Below, piece by piece: positions 37,019 through 45,210 of a DNA stretch of 63,089 nt. The translations under genes and the position numbers were made by a program. The notes beneath the pieces were generated by a model. The model saw only the letters and a program-made list of their open reading frames with translations, was not told where the DNA came from and made no database searches. This DNA comes from Myxococcota bacterium (GTDB lineage: Bacteria; Myxococcota; B64-G9), in assembly GCA_022710975.1 (NCBI GenBank), contig JAKLGA010000025.1, forward strand, positions 1-63,089, written 5' to 3'. Every line of letters starts with the position of its first letter. The first letter of the stretch is position 1.

Positions 37019-38686
37019 ATGAGGCGCGAGACCCGCCGTCACGTCCCCTCGTCCGCCGGGCTCCCCGGTCTGGCCCTGGCGCTGTGGAGCCTGACCGCGG
37101 CGGCGCAGGACCGGCCCGCGCCCGCGCTGCGGGTCGCGGCGGGTCAGGACTTCTCCTGCGCCCTCACGGCGGACGGCAGCATCCGGTGCTGGGGCGAGAA
37201 CCAGGATGGCCGCGCCTCGCCACCGGCCGGCGCCTTCACGGACCTCGCCCTGTCGGAGGGCTTCGGCTGCGGGATCACCCGGGAGGCCGCGCTGGTCTGC
37301 TGGGGGCGCCGCCGGGGCGGTCCCTCCCCGCTGGCCGGCCGCTTCCGGCAGGTCGCGCTCGGGTCCGACTTCGGTTGCGCCCTGGCCGAGGGCGGGCAGA
37401 TCGCCTGCTGGGGTGACGACAGCTACGGCCAGGCGAGCCCCCCGCCGGGCACCTTCACCCGCCTGGCCACCGCGGACTGGCACGCCTGCGCGCTGGACGA
37501 GGCGGGCCACGCCCACTGCTGGGGCTACAACCGCGACCGCCAGTGCGCGGCTCCAGCCGACGAGCTGGTCGACCTCGCGACCAGCCGCCGCACGAGCTGC
37601 GGCCTGCGGACGGACGGCACCCGCGTCTGCTGGGGCGAGCGGCGGCCCGCGCTCCCGGGCAAGCTCGCGCGGATCGTGGTCGGCTGCGGCCTCACGGATC
37701 GAGGGGAGGTCGTGTGCGAGGAGGGCAGCCCGCCCGCCGGCGCCTTCGCCCAGATCTCCCGCCTGGGCCCGAACCTGTGCGGCCTGAGGATCAGCGGCGA
37801 GGTGCTGTGCTGGGGCTCGAACCGCCGCGGCGAGCGGGATCCCCCCGAGGCGCTGGCCGGACCCGCGCCCGCCGTCGGCCCCGCGATCTCGACCCGCCCG
37901 CCGGGCGGTCGGATCGCGGCTGGCTACAACCTCGCCTGCCGCGTTGGCCCGCGCGGGCGGGCGGCCTGCTGGGGCAGGCCGGAGCTGGTGCGCGGGCTAC
38001 CCGCCGAGGAGCTGCGTCAGCTCGCCGCGGGCGAGAACCACGCCTGCGGCCTCAAGCTCGACGGCATGCTCGAGTGCTGGGGCGACGACACCTACGGGCA
38101 GACCCTCTTCCCCAGCCTGATGCCCATGACGGATCTCGCCCTGGGCGAGGCCCACGGCTGCAGCGTGCGGGCCTCCAGCGGCGCCATCGTGTGCTGGGGC
38201 GCGGGCCGCGATCGCTCGGGCGGCGCGCACCGGGGCCAGGCAAGCCCGCCCCGGGGCGAGTTCATTCGGGTTGCGGCCGCCGGCCTCGACACCTGCGGCC
38301 TGCGCCGCGACGGGGTCGCGATCTGCTGGGGGGCGAGCTACTCCGACGCCACGACCCGGATCGACGGGCCGTTCGTCGAGATCGCCCTGGGCAACGGTTT
38401 CGGCTGCGGCCTGTCCCCTTCGGGCGAGGTCCGCTGCTGGGGCAGCATGCAGGGGCAGCCGCCCGCCGCCGGGCTGAGCGCCGTGCGAGCTGGCTACGCC
38501 ACGGCCTGCGGGATCCATGCTGACGGGAGGGTCACCTGCTGGGAGGGCTCGCTCGGGGATCCTCCGGCCGAGCTGCGCTTCGCGGACATCAGCCTGGGCC
38601 GGAACTACGCGTGCGGTCTCACGACCGAGGGCGCGACCGTGTGCTGGGGGAGCGCGGGGCACGGGCAGACCAACCCACCGAGGTAA
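37019..38686 (+). CDS. Secreted RCC1-like repeat protein
   Basis: The ATG follows AGGAGGT (37009-37014), giving 555 residues with a signal peptide (1-24, ending T-A-A-A-Q). The rest is a run of about a dozen repeats of the type C-A-L/G-L...D-G-x-x-x-C-W-G, as in RCC1/BNR-like beta-propellers; the paired Cys in each blade suggest disulfides after export. Such repeat proteins are common in deltaproteobacterial secretomes, with an unknown ligand. Its last 68 bases overlap the 3' end of the convergent metallo-beta-lactamase-fold gene. Confidence 0.88.
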   Translation: MRRETRRHVPSSAGLPGLALALWSLTAAAQDRPAPALRVAAGQDFSCALTADGSIRCWGENQDGRASPPAGAFTDLALSEGFGCGITREAALVCWGRRRGGPSPLAGRFRQVALGSDFGCALAEGGQIACWGDDSYGQASPPPGTFTRLATADWHACALDEAGHAHCWGYNRDRQCAAPADELVDLATSRRTSCGLRTDGTRVCWGERRPALPGKLARIVVGCGLTDRGEVVCEEGSPPAGAFAQISRLGPNLCGLRISGEVLCWGSNRRGERDPPEALAGPAPAVGPAISTRPPGGRIAAGYNLACRVGPRGRAACWGRPELVRGLPAEELRQLAAGENHACGLKLDGMLECWGDDTYGQTLFPSLMPMTDLALGEAHGCSVRASSGAIVCWGAGRDRSGGAHRGQASPPRGEFIRVAAAGLDTCGLRRDGVAICWGASYSDATTRIDGPFVEIALGNGFGCGLSPSGEVRCWGSMQGQPPAAGLSAVRAGYATACGIHADGRVTCWEGSLGDPPAELRFADISLGRNYACGLTTEGATVCWGSAGHGQTNPPR

Positions 38687-39815
38687 CGGTGCCCCGTGGG
38701 GTTCCGGGGGCCCCGTCCGGCGCCACCCGCCTGGCGCTGCCCTTCAGCCCGGCCTCGAAGACCAACGTCCCGTCCCAGCCGGTGGCGTAGATGGCCCGCT
38801 CGATGCGCAGCGGCTCGAACCGCTTGGGCCCGACGGCCACCTGGGCCTCGAGCGGGCGCTCGCGATTCCCGCGCACCGCGCCGACCAGCCGGGTCACGGC
38901 CACCTTGTTCGGGTAGCCGAGCTCCCAGGCGGACCCGGGGGCCTGCCGGCTGCTGGGACCCACGCTGATCACCGCCACCTCGGGAGTGACCTCGTCCATG
39001 AACTCCCGGTTCGGCCCGGTCCCGCCCCCGTGGCGCGCGGCCTGCACGATGTCCACGTCCAGGGCCCTGGAGCCGATCATGGTGCTCAGCAGGACGGAGC
39101 GGCCGGTCTTCTCGAGGTCCGACAGCAGCAGCACGGAGGTCTCGCCGAAGTCCACGCGCAGCACCATGCTGCGGTTGTTCAGGTTCTCGAAGTCGCGCCG
39201 CTCCCAGTCGGTGGGCTGGAGCTCCGGCCCGCTGTAGAGCACCCGGATGTCCGGATCGAAACCCGGACACTGGATGGGATCGACGACCGCGTCGGACAGC
39301 CCCCGCATCGGCAGGACGTCGTTCTTGGCGATCCGCGCCAGGGGGATCTGCTCCGCCGCGGCCCACAGGTGGATCCGCTTGAGCTCCTCCGCGCCCGAGG
39401 AGGACTCCTGGCCGTTGGTGATGATGTTCTGGATCTTGAACGGAGAGTCGATCGCCAGGAGGAAGGAGGCCCCGCGCACGTGGTCGATCAGCGGGTGGGT
39501 CACGGCGACCAGCGCCAGGGTGCGCTGGAGGTCGGCCCGGCGCTCGAAGAACGCGGTCAGGTAGGACCTCAGGGCCTGGACGCCGTCGAAGGCGGCGTTC
39601 TGCTCCCCGCCGAGGTCCACCAGCATGGCCCCGCAGGGGAACTCGAACAGGGTCGCGTTGCCCTGGCCGACGTCGATGAAGTGCACCCGCATGGAGGCGC
39701 GCGGGTCGAGGGTCGCGGCCGGCGGCCCCGGATCCGGCAGCACCTCGGCGCCGGAGCAGGCGGCCAGGACGAGCGCGAGGAGCGCCGGCAGGCAGGTCGG
39801 AAGGGTGCGTCGCAT
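38619..39815 (-). CDS. ComEC/Rec2-like metallo-beta-lactamase-fold lipoprotein
   Basis: The ATG at 39815 starts a 398-residue protein with a signal ending V-L-A-A-C20. The opening F-I-D-V-G-Q-G-N-A-T is the signature of the ComEC-type metallo-beta-lactamase domain, followed by L-V-D-L-G-G. The metal motif reads T-H107-P-L-I-D111-H112, lacking the usual second acidic/His ligand, so the metal site may be altered. A later S-D-L-E-K segment fits the family's Asp strand. A free-standing lipid-anchored nuclease or hydrolase is possible. The last 22 codons overlap the convergent RCC1-like gene, and the extreme C-terminus is basic and low complexity. Confidence 0.8.
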   Translation of the reverse strand: MRRTLPTCLPALLALVLAACSGAEVLPDPGPPAATLDPRASMRVHFIDVGQGNATLFEFPCGAMLVDLGGEQNAAFDGVQALRSYLTAFFERRADLQRTLALVAVTHPLIDHVRGASFLLAIDSPFKIQNIITNGQESSSGAEELKRIHLWAAAEQIPLARIAKNDVLPMRGLSDAVVDPIQCPGFDPDIRVLYSGPELQPTDWERRDFENLNNRSMVLRVDFGETSVLLLSDLEKTGRSVLLSTMIGSRALDVDIVQAARHGGGTGPNREFMDEVTPEVAVISVGPSSRQAPGSAWELGYPNKVAVTRLVGAVRGNRERPLEAQVAVGPKRFEPLRIERAIYATGWDGTLVFEAGLKGSARRVAPDGAPGTPRGTVTSVGWSARAPRSPSTRSRPRS

Positions 39816-39945
39816 GGTTCGCCTCCCGGGCGGATGGTAGCACCCCGCCAGGAGCCCCTTCAACCCACCCCAGGCGTCCTCTGCCCCTCGCCACCCCGGG
39901 TGGCGCGCACCTCCGCACCGAGGGCCCGACCAGGAGCGCGGCACC

Positions 39946-40746
39946 TCACCTGGGCCTCGCGGACCGCCCGCACCGGAACCCGAGGTCGTCGACCGCGTAC
40001 AGCGGGCCGTACCTGAGCCAGAGCGAGGCCCGCTGAAAACCCGGGTCGCCCAGGCTCCACGAGCCGCCGCGCATCACCCGGGCGAGCCCCGCCGAGGAAG
40101 AGGTCCACTCCCACACATTCCCGCTCATGTCGCACAGCCCGCTCACGCTGTGGCCCGCGGGCTTCGAGCACACGGGCCAGGTCGAGTCCAGCCCGCAGCC
40201 CCTGCCGCCCTGGCTCCAGATCGCCCGCTCGCAGCTCACCTCCTGATCACCCCAGGGGTACTGCCGCTCGCCCCCGTCCGAGGCCTCGGCGAACCACTCC
40301 TGTTCGGTCGGCAGCCGTGCGCCTGCCCATTCGCAGAAGGCGGTCGCCTGGTTCCAGTCCACGCAGTTGACCGGGTGCTGCTCCCGGCCCGCCTGGCCCC
40401 AGTTGCAGCTCCAACCGGTCTTCGGCGCGCTGCACCTCTCGGCCTCCACGCAGGCGCGGTACTGGGCCACGGTCACCTCGCTCCTGGTGAGCTCGATCCC
40501 GGCCGGACGGCTGAAGACCCACTCGAGCGCTGCGTTCCCCGCCGGTCCCCCGTCCGGCCTGCCAGCCTTCTTCTTCTCCTCCTCCTCCAGCGCGAGCTTC
40601 TGCGCGAGCTCCTCCTCCAGGAGCCTCTGCTTGCTGCCATCTCCGGTCTGCTTGCGCGGCCTGGCGTCCTGGGCCAGGGTCCCGAAGGTCGTGGTCAGGG
40701 CGAGGCCCAGGTAGAGCAGGCCTGCGGCCATGGGGCGGATGCGCAT
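39946..40746 (-). CDS. SUMF1/FGE-fold (EgtB-PvdO type) exported protein
   Basis: The ATG at 40746 follows GGAGGT, five bases upstream. The 266-residue protein has a signal (1-23), a Lys/Glu-rich helix (about 35-60) and then the SUMF1 fold: T-R-S-E-V-T-V-A-Q-Y, H-P-V-N-C-V-D-W, A-R-L-P-T-E-Q-E-W, G-N-V-W-E-W-T and R-G-G-S-W. The two active-site cysteines of true formylglycine-generating enzymes are not seen, so it is probably a non-catalytic or unrelated-activity member. It resembles the larger SUMF1-fold gene at about 44-45 kb. It is divergent from the TetR gene. Confidence 0.87.
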   Translation of the reverse strand: MRIRPMAAGLLYLGLALTTTFGTLAQDARPRKQTGDGSKQRLLEEELAQKLALEEEEKKKAGRPDGGPAGNAALEWVFSRPAGIELTRSEVTVAQYRACVEAERCSAPKTGWSCNWGQAGREQHPVNCVDWNQATAFCEWAGARLPTEQEWFAEASDGGERQYPWGDQEVSCERAIWSQGGRGCGLDSTWPVCSKPAGHSVSGLCDMSGNVWEWTSSSAGLARVMRGGSWSLGDPGFQRASLWLRYGPLYAVDDLGFRCGRSARPR

Positions 40747-40985
40747 CCGGGACCTCCGGGGTGATCCTGGGAGTGATGGTAGGCCTGGCCAGGCGTGGCG
40801 GGCAAGGTAGCGCGGGCCATCGGCTGCAGAAGGGCTGCGCCCACGGCCTCCTGTAGCTGCTGTGGGTGGTTGGCACCAGCGTACCATGGGGACACGCCAA
40901 CGAGACGGAACGCCTCCTGGAAAGGTGCCGGGACCCGCGCCGGCTTCCGCCCCGCCTCGTGTCGGCCCTTGTACTTCTTCGAACA

Positions 40986-41018
40986 GTCGGATACTTTTTT
41001 CAAGCCGGTTATCCGGAC
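40986..41018. promoter_or_regulatory. Imperfect inverted repeat upstream of the TetR gene, possible operator
   Basis: GTCGGATA and TATCCGGAC face each other around an AT-rich spacer containing a T6 run, 16 bases before the TetR start. Many TetR regulators bind such palindromes to repress themselves. The match is imperfect and no clear -35/-10 pair was assigned, so the site is tentative. Confidence 0.3.
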
Positions 41019-41033
41019 AGAGAGGCTGTGAAC

Positions 41034-41615
41034 ATGGACGAAGTCCGCGCAGCGCAAATCCTGGATGCGGCCCTGGACATGATCGGCAAGCAGGGCTCCC
41101 ACCGGGTGACCCTGGAGGGGGTTGGTAAGCGGGTCGGGCTCACCAAGAGCGCCATCTACCACTACTTCGCCAGCAAGCAGGACATGGTTCGCGCCCTGAT
41201 TCTGCGCGAGGGGACGAGGATGATGACGGCCCTCGAGCGCGCTGCCGAGCACACCGCTGACCCCGCAACCAAGCTCCGGGCCATCCTGCGCGCCCGGGCC
41301 GAGTACCTGTCGCGTATGGGCGGACCCTTGACCTGGAGCCTGGAGACCGCGCTCGACATCGAGTCCATCATCCGGGAGGTGATCCCCGTCCTCCGCGGGG
41401 CCGAGCAGGACCTCTACGCGAGCGTCCTCAGGCAGGGCAAAGCGAACGGCAGCCTCGCGGTGGCCAACCCTGAAGCGGCGGCCAAGATGCTGGGCAACTG
41501 CCTGTACGGCTTCGACCAGGGCACGATGTACACGCGCAACGCGAAGGCCAAGAAGGAGCAGCTTGACGCGCTCCTCCAGATGGTGGTCGAGGGCTTTCTG
41601 GCGAGGGGCAAGTAG
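41034..41615 (+). CDS. TetR/AcrR family transcriptional regulator
   Basis: The 193-residue protein begins at the ATG after AGAGAGG; a GTG two codons earlier is an alternative. Residues about 5-50 form the TetR helix-turn-helix, with I-L-D-A-A-L-D-M-I-G-K-Q-G and then V-G-L-T-K-S-A-I-Y-H-Y-F-A-S-K, a near-perfect family match. The C-terminal helical part is the ligand/dimerisation domain. It does not sit beside an efflux pump; the divergent neighbour is a SUMF1-fold gene, so its target is unclear. Autoregulation is likely. Confidence 0.93.
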   Translation: MDEVRAAQILDAALDMIGKQGSHRVTLEGVGKRVGLTKSAIYHYFASKQDMVRALILREGTRMMTALERAAEHTADPATKLRAILRARAEYLSRMGGPLTWSLETALDIESIIREVIPVLRGAEQDLYASVLRQGKANGSLAVANPEAAAKMLGNCLYGFDQGTMYTRNAKAKKEQLDALLQMVVEGFLARGK

Positions 41616-41622
41616 GACGGAT

Positions 41623-42306
41623 TCAACGTTCCTCGAACTCGACCTGCGTCTCGACCCCAGTCACTTGCTCACCCATCGCCTCCAGGGCCGCCTTGGCGGC
41701 CTGACGGACGTAATACTCACGGTGGGGCTTGCCTTCGCTCGGATAGACAGACACGTAGGAGTCGTCCTGGAGAAGGGTCCTGAGAGCGGGGATCGCCTCC
41801 CGGATGTTCATCTGCCCAACGGCCAGGGCGCCTGTCTCGCGCTCCACAGGCTCCTTCGAGGCGAGCAGCTCCACCGCCCTCGTCCGGAACCAGCGAGTTG
41901 CCTCGGCCAGGGGCTCCTTCGGCGGCGTTACGGCGACACGGCCACGGCCCAGGTCGAGGACCACGATCTCGCCGGAATCCGACCGGAGGAAGAAGTACCG
42001 CTCGTCCTGGCTGATGAACCCCATCGCGTTCCGGTACCAGTGCGTTCCCGCCGTGGTCAAGCGCCTCCCCCACCGCCGTTCGAGGTCAGCGCTGAGTTCC
42101 TTCAGCCCGAGCTTGATCGGCTCCGGGGGGGCAGCGCGAAAGATCTCGAGCGCGCCCTCTCTGGCCGTGGGGTTGAGCCGCACCTCGACCTTGCCGCTGG
42201 TGCCATGGAACCGACGACTCGAGTGGGGCGTGGTGGCCCGAGATGAGCCCTCAACGAGAAGAAGCAGGGCCAGGGCGGCCACGACTGGGGCGGCGAAGAC
42301 ACGCAT
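41623..42306 (-). CDS. Exported protein with HEAT-like C-terminus, unknown function
   Basis: The 227-residue protein has a clear signal peptide (1-23, A-L-L-L-L-V-E-G-S-S). Residues about 40-125 are mixed, with a R-Y-F-F-L-R-S-D-S-G-E-I-V-V-L-D strand pair. From about 145 the sequence L-A-V-G-Q-M-N-I-R-E-A-I-P-A-L-R-T-L-L resembles a HEAT repeat and is followed by another helix pair. No enzyme motif is visible. The gene is convergent with TetR (7 bases between stops). Confidence 0.75.
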   Translation of the reverse strand: MRVFAAPVVAALALLLLVEGSSRATTPHSSRRFHGTSGKVEVRLNPTAREGALEIFRAAPPEPIKLGLKELSADLERRWGRRLTTAGTHWYRNAMGFISQDERYFFLRSDSGEIVVLDLGRGRVAVTPPKEPLAEATRWFRTRAVELLASKEPVERETGALAVGQMNIREAIPALRTLLQDDSYVSVYPSEGKPHREYYVRQAAKAALEAMGEQVTGVETQVEFEER

Positions 42307-42380
42307 CGGGAGCCTCCTGGCGGTTCTGGGGATGGATCGTAGTCGGCCAAGGGCGGGAGGGCAAGGGCGGGAATGAAGGT

Positions 42381-43559
42381 CTACTGGAGCAACTCCGCCG
42401 GGATCTCGACCCTACTCAGCGTGTCGATGCCCCCTACGAATATCCTGCAATGGTCTCGCGTGCTGACGACCGCCTCGAGCGACTCCTCGTCGATCCAGGC
42501 GCTCGCAAGCCCCACACCCGTGGCCACGTCCATGACGCCCAGGATGCTCGGTGGGTCGTTGAAGGAGTACGCCAGAGCCACCCTGGTCCTGCCTAGCACC
42601 GTGCCATCCTCGCACCAACCCGGCTGGAGGTTGGGATGCTTACCCAGGCGCTCCCAGGTGTCGAGGTCGCGAACCCACCATTGCGTCGACAGCCCGCCAC
42701 CTCCGATGAGGGTCCGGAGGTCTTCATCCACCTCGAGCCAGGACGCACTGTCCAACCTGTTCACCATCTCGGCCACCTGGTTGGTGTCGAGGTCGAGGGT
42801 GAAGTCGTGCATGCTCTCCGGGGCAACGACCATGTAGGTGGCCTGTACCAAGTGGCCATCAAAGGCTATACCGACAGTCGTGCCGTGGGTCCCGGGGATA
42901 TCGGCGCGTCTCTCCATGGTCAGTTCGCCGGTCTCGAGATCCAAGATGGGCACGTCGATGCCCGCCTCGACGACCGCGTCGAACTCGTAGTGTTTGGCAG
43001 GGCCAAGGGCGAAGACCGCGCGCTGGCCATCGTTCATCGGTGCGAGCCCGACGAAGTTGCGACCGGTCAGGTCATAGACATTGCCGTTGTAGGGGGAGTC
43101 CGGGTCCCGGTAGGACGGGAACTCCCAGAGCGCGTCCAGCCCCCGGGTGGCCAGGTCCACCTTGCCCATGATCATCCTGGAGGGCGAGGCCGAGGGGAAG
43201 TGGGAGTTGCCGTAGTAGGCGTAGACCTTGCCCCCGATGCGCTTGATGCGGCAGTAGCCGTCCGGTCGGTCCGGGTCCTCGCCCAGGGTCACCCGGGCCT
43301 TCTCCTCGAGGGTCTCGGCGTCGTAGAGGATGACCTCGCCGCCCATGGAGCAGGCCACCACCTCGGTCTCATCCTCGCTCAGGGTCACGTCGGCCAGGAA
43401 CTCGTCGTGGGTGCTCCTGGTCACGAACTCGAGCTTCAGGAGCCCATCGGGGTTCACGTCGCCGTCCAGGGAGCCGTCCGAGTTGCCCTGGTGGCCCTCG
43501 TCGCAGCCGACGGGGAGGCCAGCGAGGAGGAGCGAGAGAACGGCGGTTCGGACCTGCAT
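42381..43559 (-). CDS. Predicted lipoprotein with propeller-like strands
   Basis: The ATG at 43559 has GGGAGG upstream and gives 392 residues with a signal ending L-P-V-G-C19; the longer upstream frame has no signal. An N/D/G-rich linker precedes strands such as E-V-V-A-C-S-M-G-G-E-V-I-L-Y-D-A-E-T-L and V-D-L-A-T-R-G-L, repeated in a way typical of seven-bladed propellers (YVTN/quinoprotein-like). No catalytic residues were recognised. It ends 75 bases before the HEAT-like protein gene on the same strand. Confidence 0.77.
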   Translation of the reverse strand: MQVRTAVLSLLLAGLPVGCDEGHQGNSDGSLDGDVNPDGLLKLEFVTRSTHDEFLADVTLSEDETEVVACSMGGEVILYDAETLEEKARVTLGEDPDRPDGYCRIKRIGGKVYAYYGNSHFPSASPSRMIMGKVDLATRGLDALWEFPSYRDPDSPYNGNVYDLTGRNFVGLAPMNDGQRAVFALGPAKHYEFDAVVEAGIDVPILDLETGELTMERRADIPGTHGTTVGIAFDGHLVQATYMVVAPESMHDFTLDLDTNQVAEMVNRLDSASWLEVDEDLRTLIGGGGLSTQWWVRDLDTWERLGKHPNLQPGWCEDGTVLGRTRVALAYSFNDPPSILGVMDVATGVGLASAWIDEESLEAVVSTRDHCRIFVGGIDTLSRVEIPAELLQ

Positions 43560-43767
43560 TCCTGTCCCTCCCGAAGGACCGATTCGCAGCTTCCATCCAA
43601 TGAACCCGCGGCACAAGGCCCAAAGGTGGTCCGCATGAACCCACGAGGGCGCATGATGCGGGCCGGCGGGAACCCTTGGCCCAGCTCCGCTGGGCCGAGG
43701 GCTGCTCGGCCTGCGGCCTCGCTGTCGAACAGGGCATTTTCGTGATTGTACCGCCGCCGACATTCGC

Positions 43768-43800
43768 AAAAAGGGCTCCCCAGGAGGGGGAGCCCTTTTT
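43768..43800. terminator. Strong bidirectional Rho-independent terminator
   Basis: AAAAAGGGCTCCCC pairs perfectly with GGGGAGCCCTTTTT around an AGGAG loop, and the flanking GC bases extend the stem. T-runs exist on both strands, so it can end transcription in either direction. On the minus strand it directly follows the tRNA-like 3' end, as expected after a structural RNA gene. Confidence 0.9.
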
Positions 43801-43805
43801 GCGGA

Positions 43806-43882
43806 TGGAGGCGGCGGGAATCGAAAACTAGAAGGGGCGTTTTGAAAAACCTTGGCGGCACGCGCCGTTAGACCAATTTCTC
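43806..43882 (-). other. Degenerate tRNA/tmRNA-like sequence, possible attachment-site remnant
   Basis: Read on the minus strand, the last 20 bases are TTCGATTCCCGCCGCCTCCA, identical in form to a T-loop plus acceptor 3' arm of tRNA or tmRNA. The upstream GAGGCG can pair with CGCCTC, and a D-loop-like A-A-T-T-G-G-T-C-T-A-A-C follows it. The 5' half of the T-stem does not pair and no sound anticodon arm forms. It is therefore not a working tRNA, and a complete tmRNA does not fit before the next gene. It may be a decayed tRNA or an att duplication left by an integrating element. Confidence 0.45.
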
Positions 43883-44016
43883 TTGCGCCTCTTGAAGTTG
43901 CTCGTTCCGTCCTGTTCCGTCCAGTTCCGTCTGAAACCGTCCTGTGGTGCAGAGTCACGGCCCCAGTACGGCCCCGGTTTCGGACCCACAGTGGGTCTGG
44001 GCCAGCGCCTGGACCC

Positions 44017-45180
44017 TCAAGGACCGACGGCCGCGGAACCAGCACAGCGAAACCCGAAGACGCTGTACCCGACGACCGGGGGAATTCCGCGGCGGGTGGA
44101 GGCACGCGAGCCCCAGGTACCGAGGTCCCAGGAGCCGCCCCGCATAGAACGGTTTTCTCCGCTGCTCAGCCCGGCCGGGTCGCGCTCGGGCGAGCCCTGG
44201 TAGTAGCCCTCTCCATACCAGTCCGCGCACCACTCCCACACGTTCCCCAGCATGTCGTACAGGCCGAAGGCGTTGGGCTGCTTCTCGCCCACGGGGTGGG
44301 TCACACCGCCAGCGTTGCCTCTGTGCCAGGCGATAGCATCGAGTTCCCCGTACTTCGGCCTGGTCGTCCCTCCCCGTGCCGCCTTTTCCCACTCCGCCTC
44401 GGTGGGCAGACGCTTCCCGGCCCATTCGCAGTACCCCTTGGCCTGGCTCCAGTCCACGCAGTTGACAGGGTGGCTCTCCTTGCCTGTGACACCCCAGGTG
44501 CATTTGTCGCCCTTCGTCGGCGCGCTGCACCGACCTGACTGCATGCACCTCTGGTATGCCGCCACCGTGACCTCGGTCGCGTCCAGGGAGAACTCACTCA
44601 CCCAGACCTTATGGGCCGGCTTCTCGGGGTCCTCGCACTCCTCGTCCCCGGGGCTGCAGCCCATCAGGAACTCTCCAGCCGGAATGAGCACCATGCCCTC
44701 TGGTAAGCCCCTGAGCTCCACCTCCACCTTGCTGACCTGCTTTTCCACGAGCGAGAGCGCCTTCTTGATCGAGCCCAGCTTGGCGTGCCGGACCTCGACC
44801 TCCTTGGCGCACACCGACACCTTGAACCGCCCCGGAGTGGTGCCCACCTTCACTCCGTCGACCAGTACGTCCGCCTCCAGGTCGTTGCCCTTCCCGTCCT
44901 TGGCCTTCACCTCGAGCCCGGCCTCCTTAGCCGCCGGGCTGACCGACACCTCGCGGACCTGGCCGAGTTCAACCTTCACCCGCTCGCCGGCATCCGCATG
45001 GCAGGGACCGCCCACCAAGACCTCGTAGCCACCGGGCGCCACCTCCTTCTTCTCCAGGGGTGTGTTCCCGGACGGCTGGCCGTTGATGGTCACCGGCAGC
45101 CCGGCTGGCGTCGAGCGGACGGTGAGCCAGCCGAAGGCCGGCTTGAGTTCCCATTCGAGCTTGGCGCCCTTGACCACCAC
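44017..45180 (-). CDS. PEGA plus SUMF1/FGE-fold protein, probably 5'-truncated
   Basis: The open frame encodes 387 residues from a GTG and can be read upstream only about 11 codons to a TAG. It begins inside what looks like a PEGA repeat (F-G-W-L-T-V-R-S-T-P-A-G-L-P-V-T-I-N-G), then another PEGA-like unit (about 85-150). The SUMF1 fold (about 160-385) has G-E-F-L-M-G-C, D-A-T-E-V-T, H-P-V-N-C-V-D-W-S-Q-A and G-N-V-W-E-W-C. Relatives usually carry a signal or kinase part before the PEGA region; here that part is missing and base composition drops just upstream. I infer truncation by island insertion. Active-site FGE cysteines are not seen. Confidence 0.75.
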   Translation of the reverse strand: MVVKGAKLEWELKPAFGWLTVRSTPAGLPVTINGQPSGNTPLEKKEVAPGGYEVLVGGPCHADAGERVKVELGQVREVSVSPAAKEAGLEVKAKDGKGNDLEADVLVDGVKVGTTPGRFKVSVCAKEVEVRHAKLGSIKKALSLVEKQVSKVEVELRGLPEGMVLIPAGEFLMGCSPGDEECEDPEKPAHKVWVSEFSLDATEVTVAAYQRCMQSGRCSAPTKGDKCTWGVTGKESHPVNCVDWSQAKGYCEWAGKRLPTEAEWEKAARGGTTRPKYGELDAIAWHRGNAGGVTHPVGEKQPNAFGLYDMLGNVWEWCADWYGEGYYQGSPERDPAGLSSGENRSMRGGSWDLGTWGSRASTRRGIPPVVGYSVFGFRCAGSAAVGP

Positions 45181-45210
45181 GACCCGCTCGCTGCGCTGCG
45201 ATCGGTTTCG

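Larger units (their letters stand above)
43560..44016. other. 457-bp gene-free stretch with terminator and tRNA-like 3' end
   Basis: No coding frame with a usable start and signals is seen here. The stretch contains a strong bidirectional terminator and, next to it on the minus strand, a degenerate tRNA/tmRNA-like sequence; both are listed separately. The rest is moderately GC-rich and shows three imperfect C-C-G-T-C-C-x-G-T-T-C copies near 43909-43945. Confidence 0.6.

Noticed and set aside
41563-42246. Plus-strand 227-codon frame downstream of TetR
   Set aside because: It is antisense to a gene with a signal peptide and has no ribosome site.
43454-43861. Minus-strand 135-codon frame across the terminator
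   Set aside because: It translates the terminator and the tRNA-like end, a common source of spurious ORFs.
43806-44016. Complete tmRNA on the minus strand
   Set aside because: The 3' end matches, but only about 210 bases are available before the next gene, the T-stem is unpaired and no tag-peptide frame is seen.
39946-45180. Two SUMF1-fold genes as sulfatase-activating enzymes
   Set aside because: The active-site cysteines of formylglycine-generating enzymes are not visible and no sulfatase gene is in the window.
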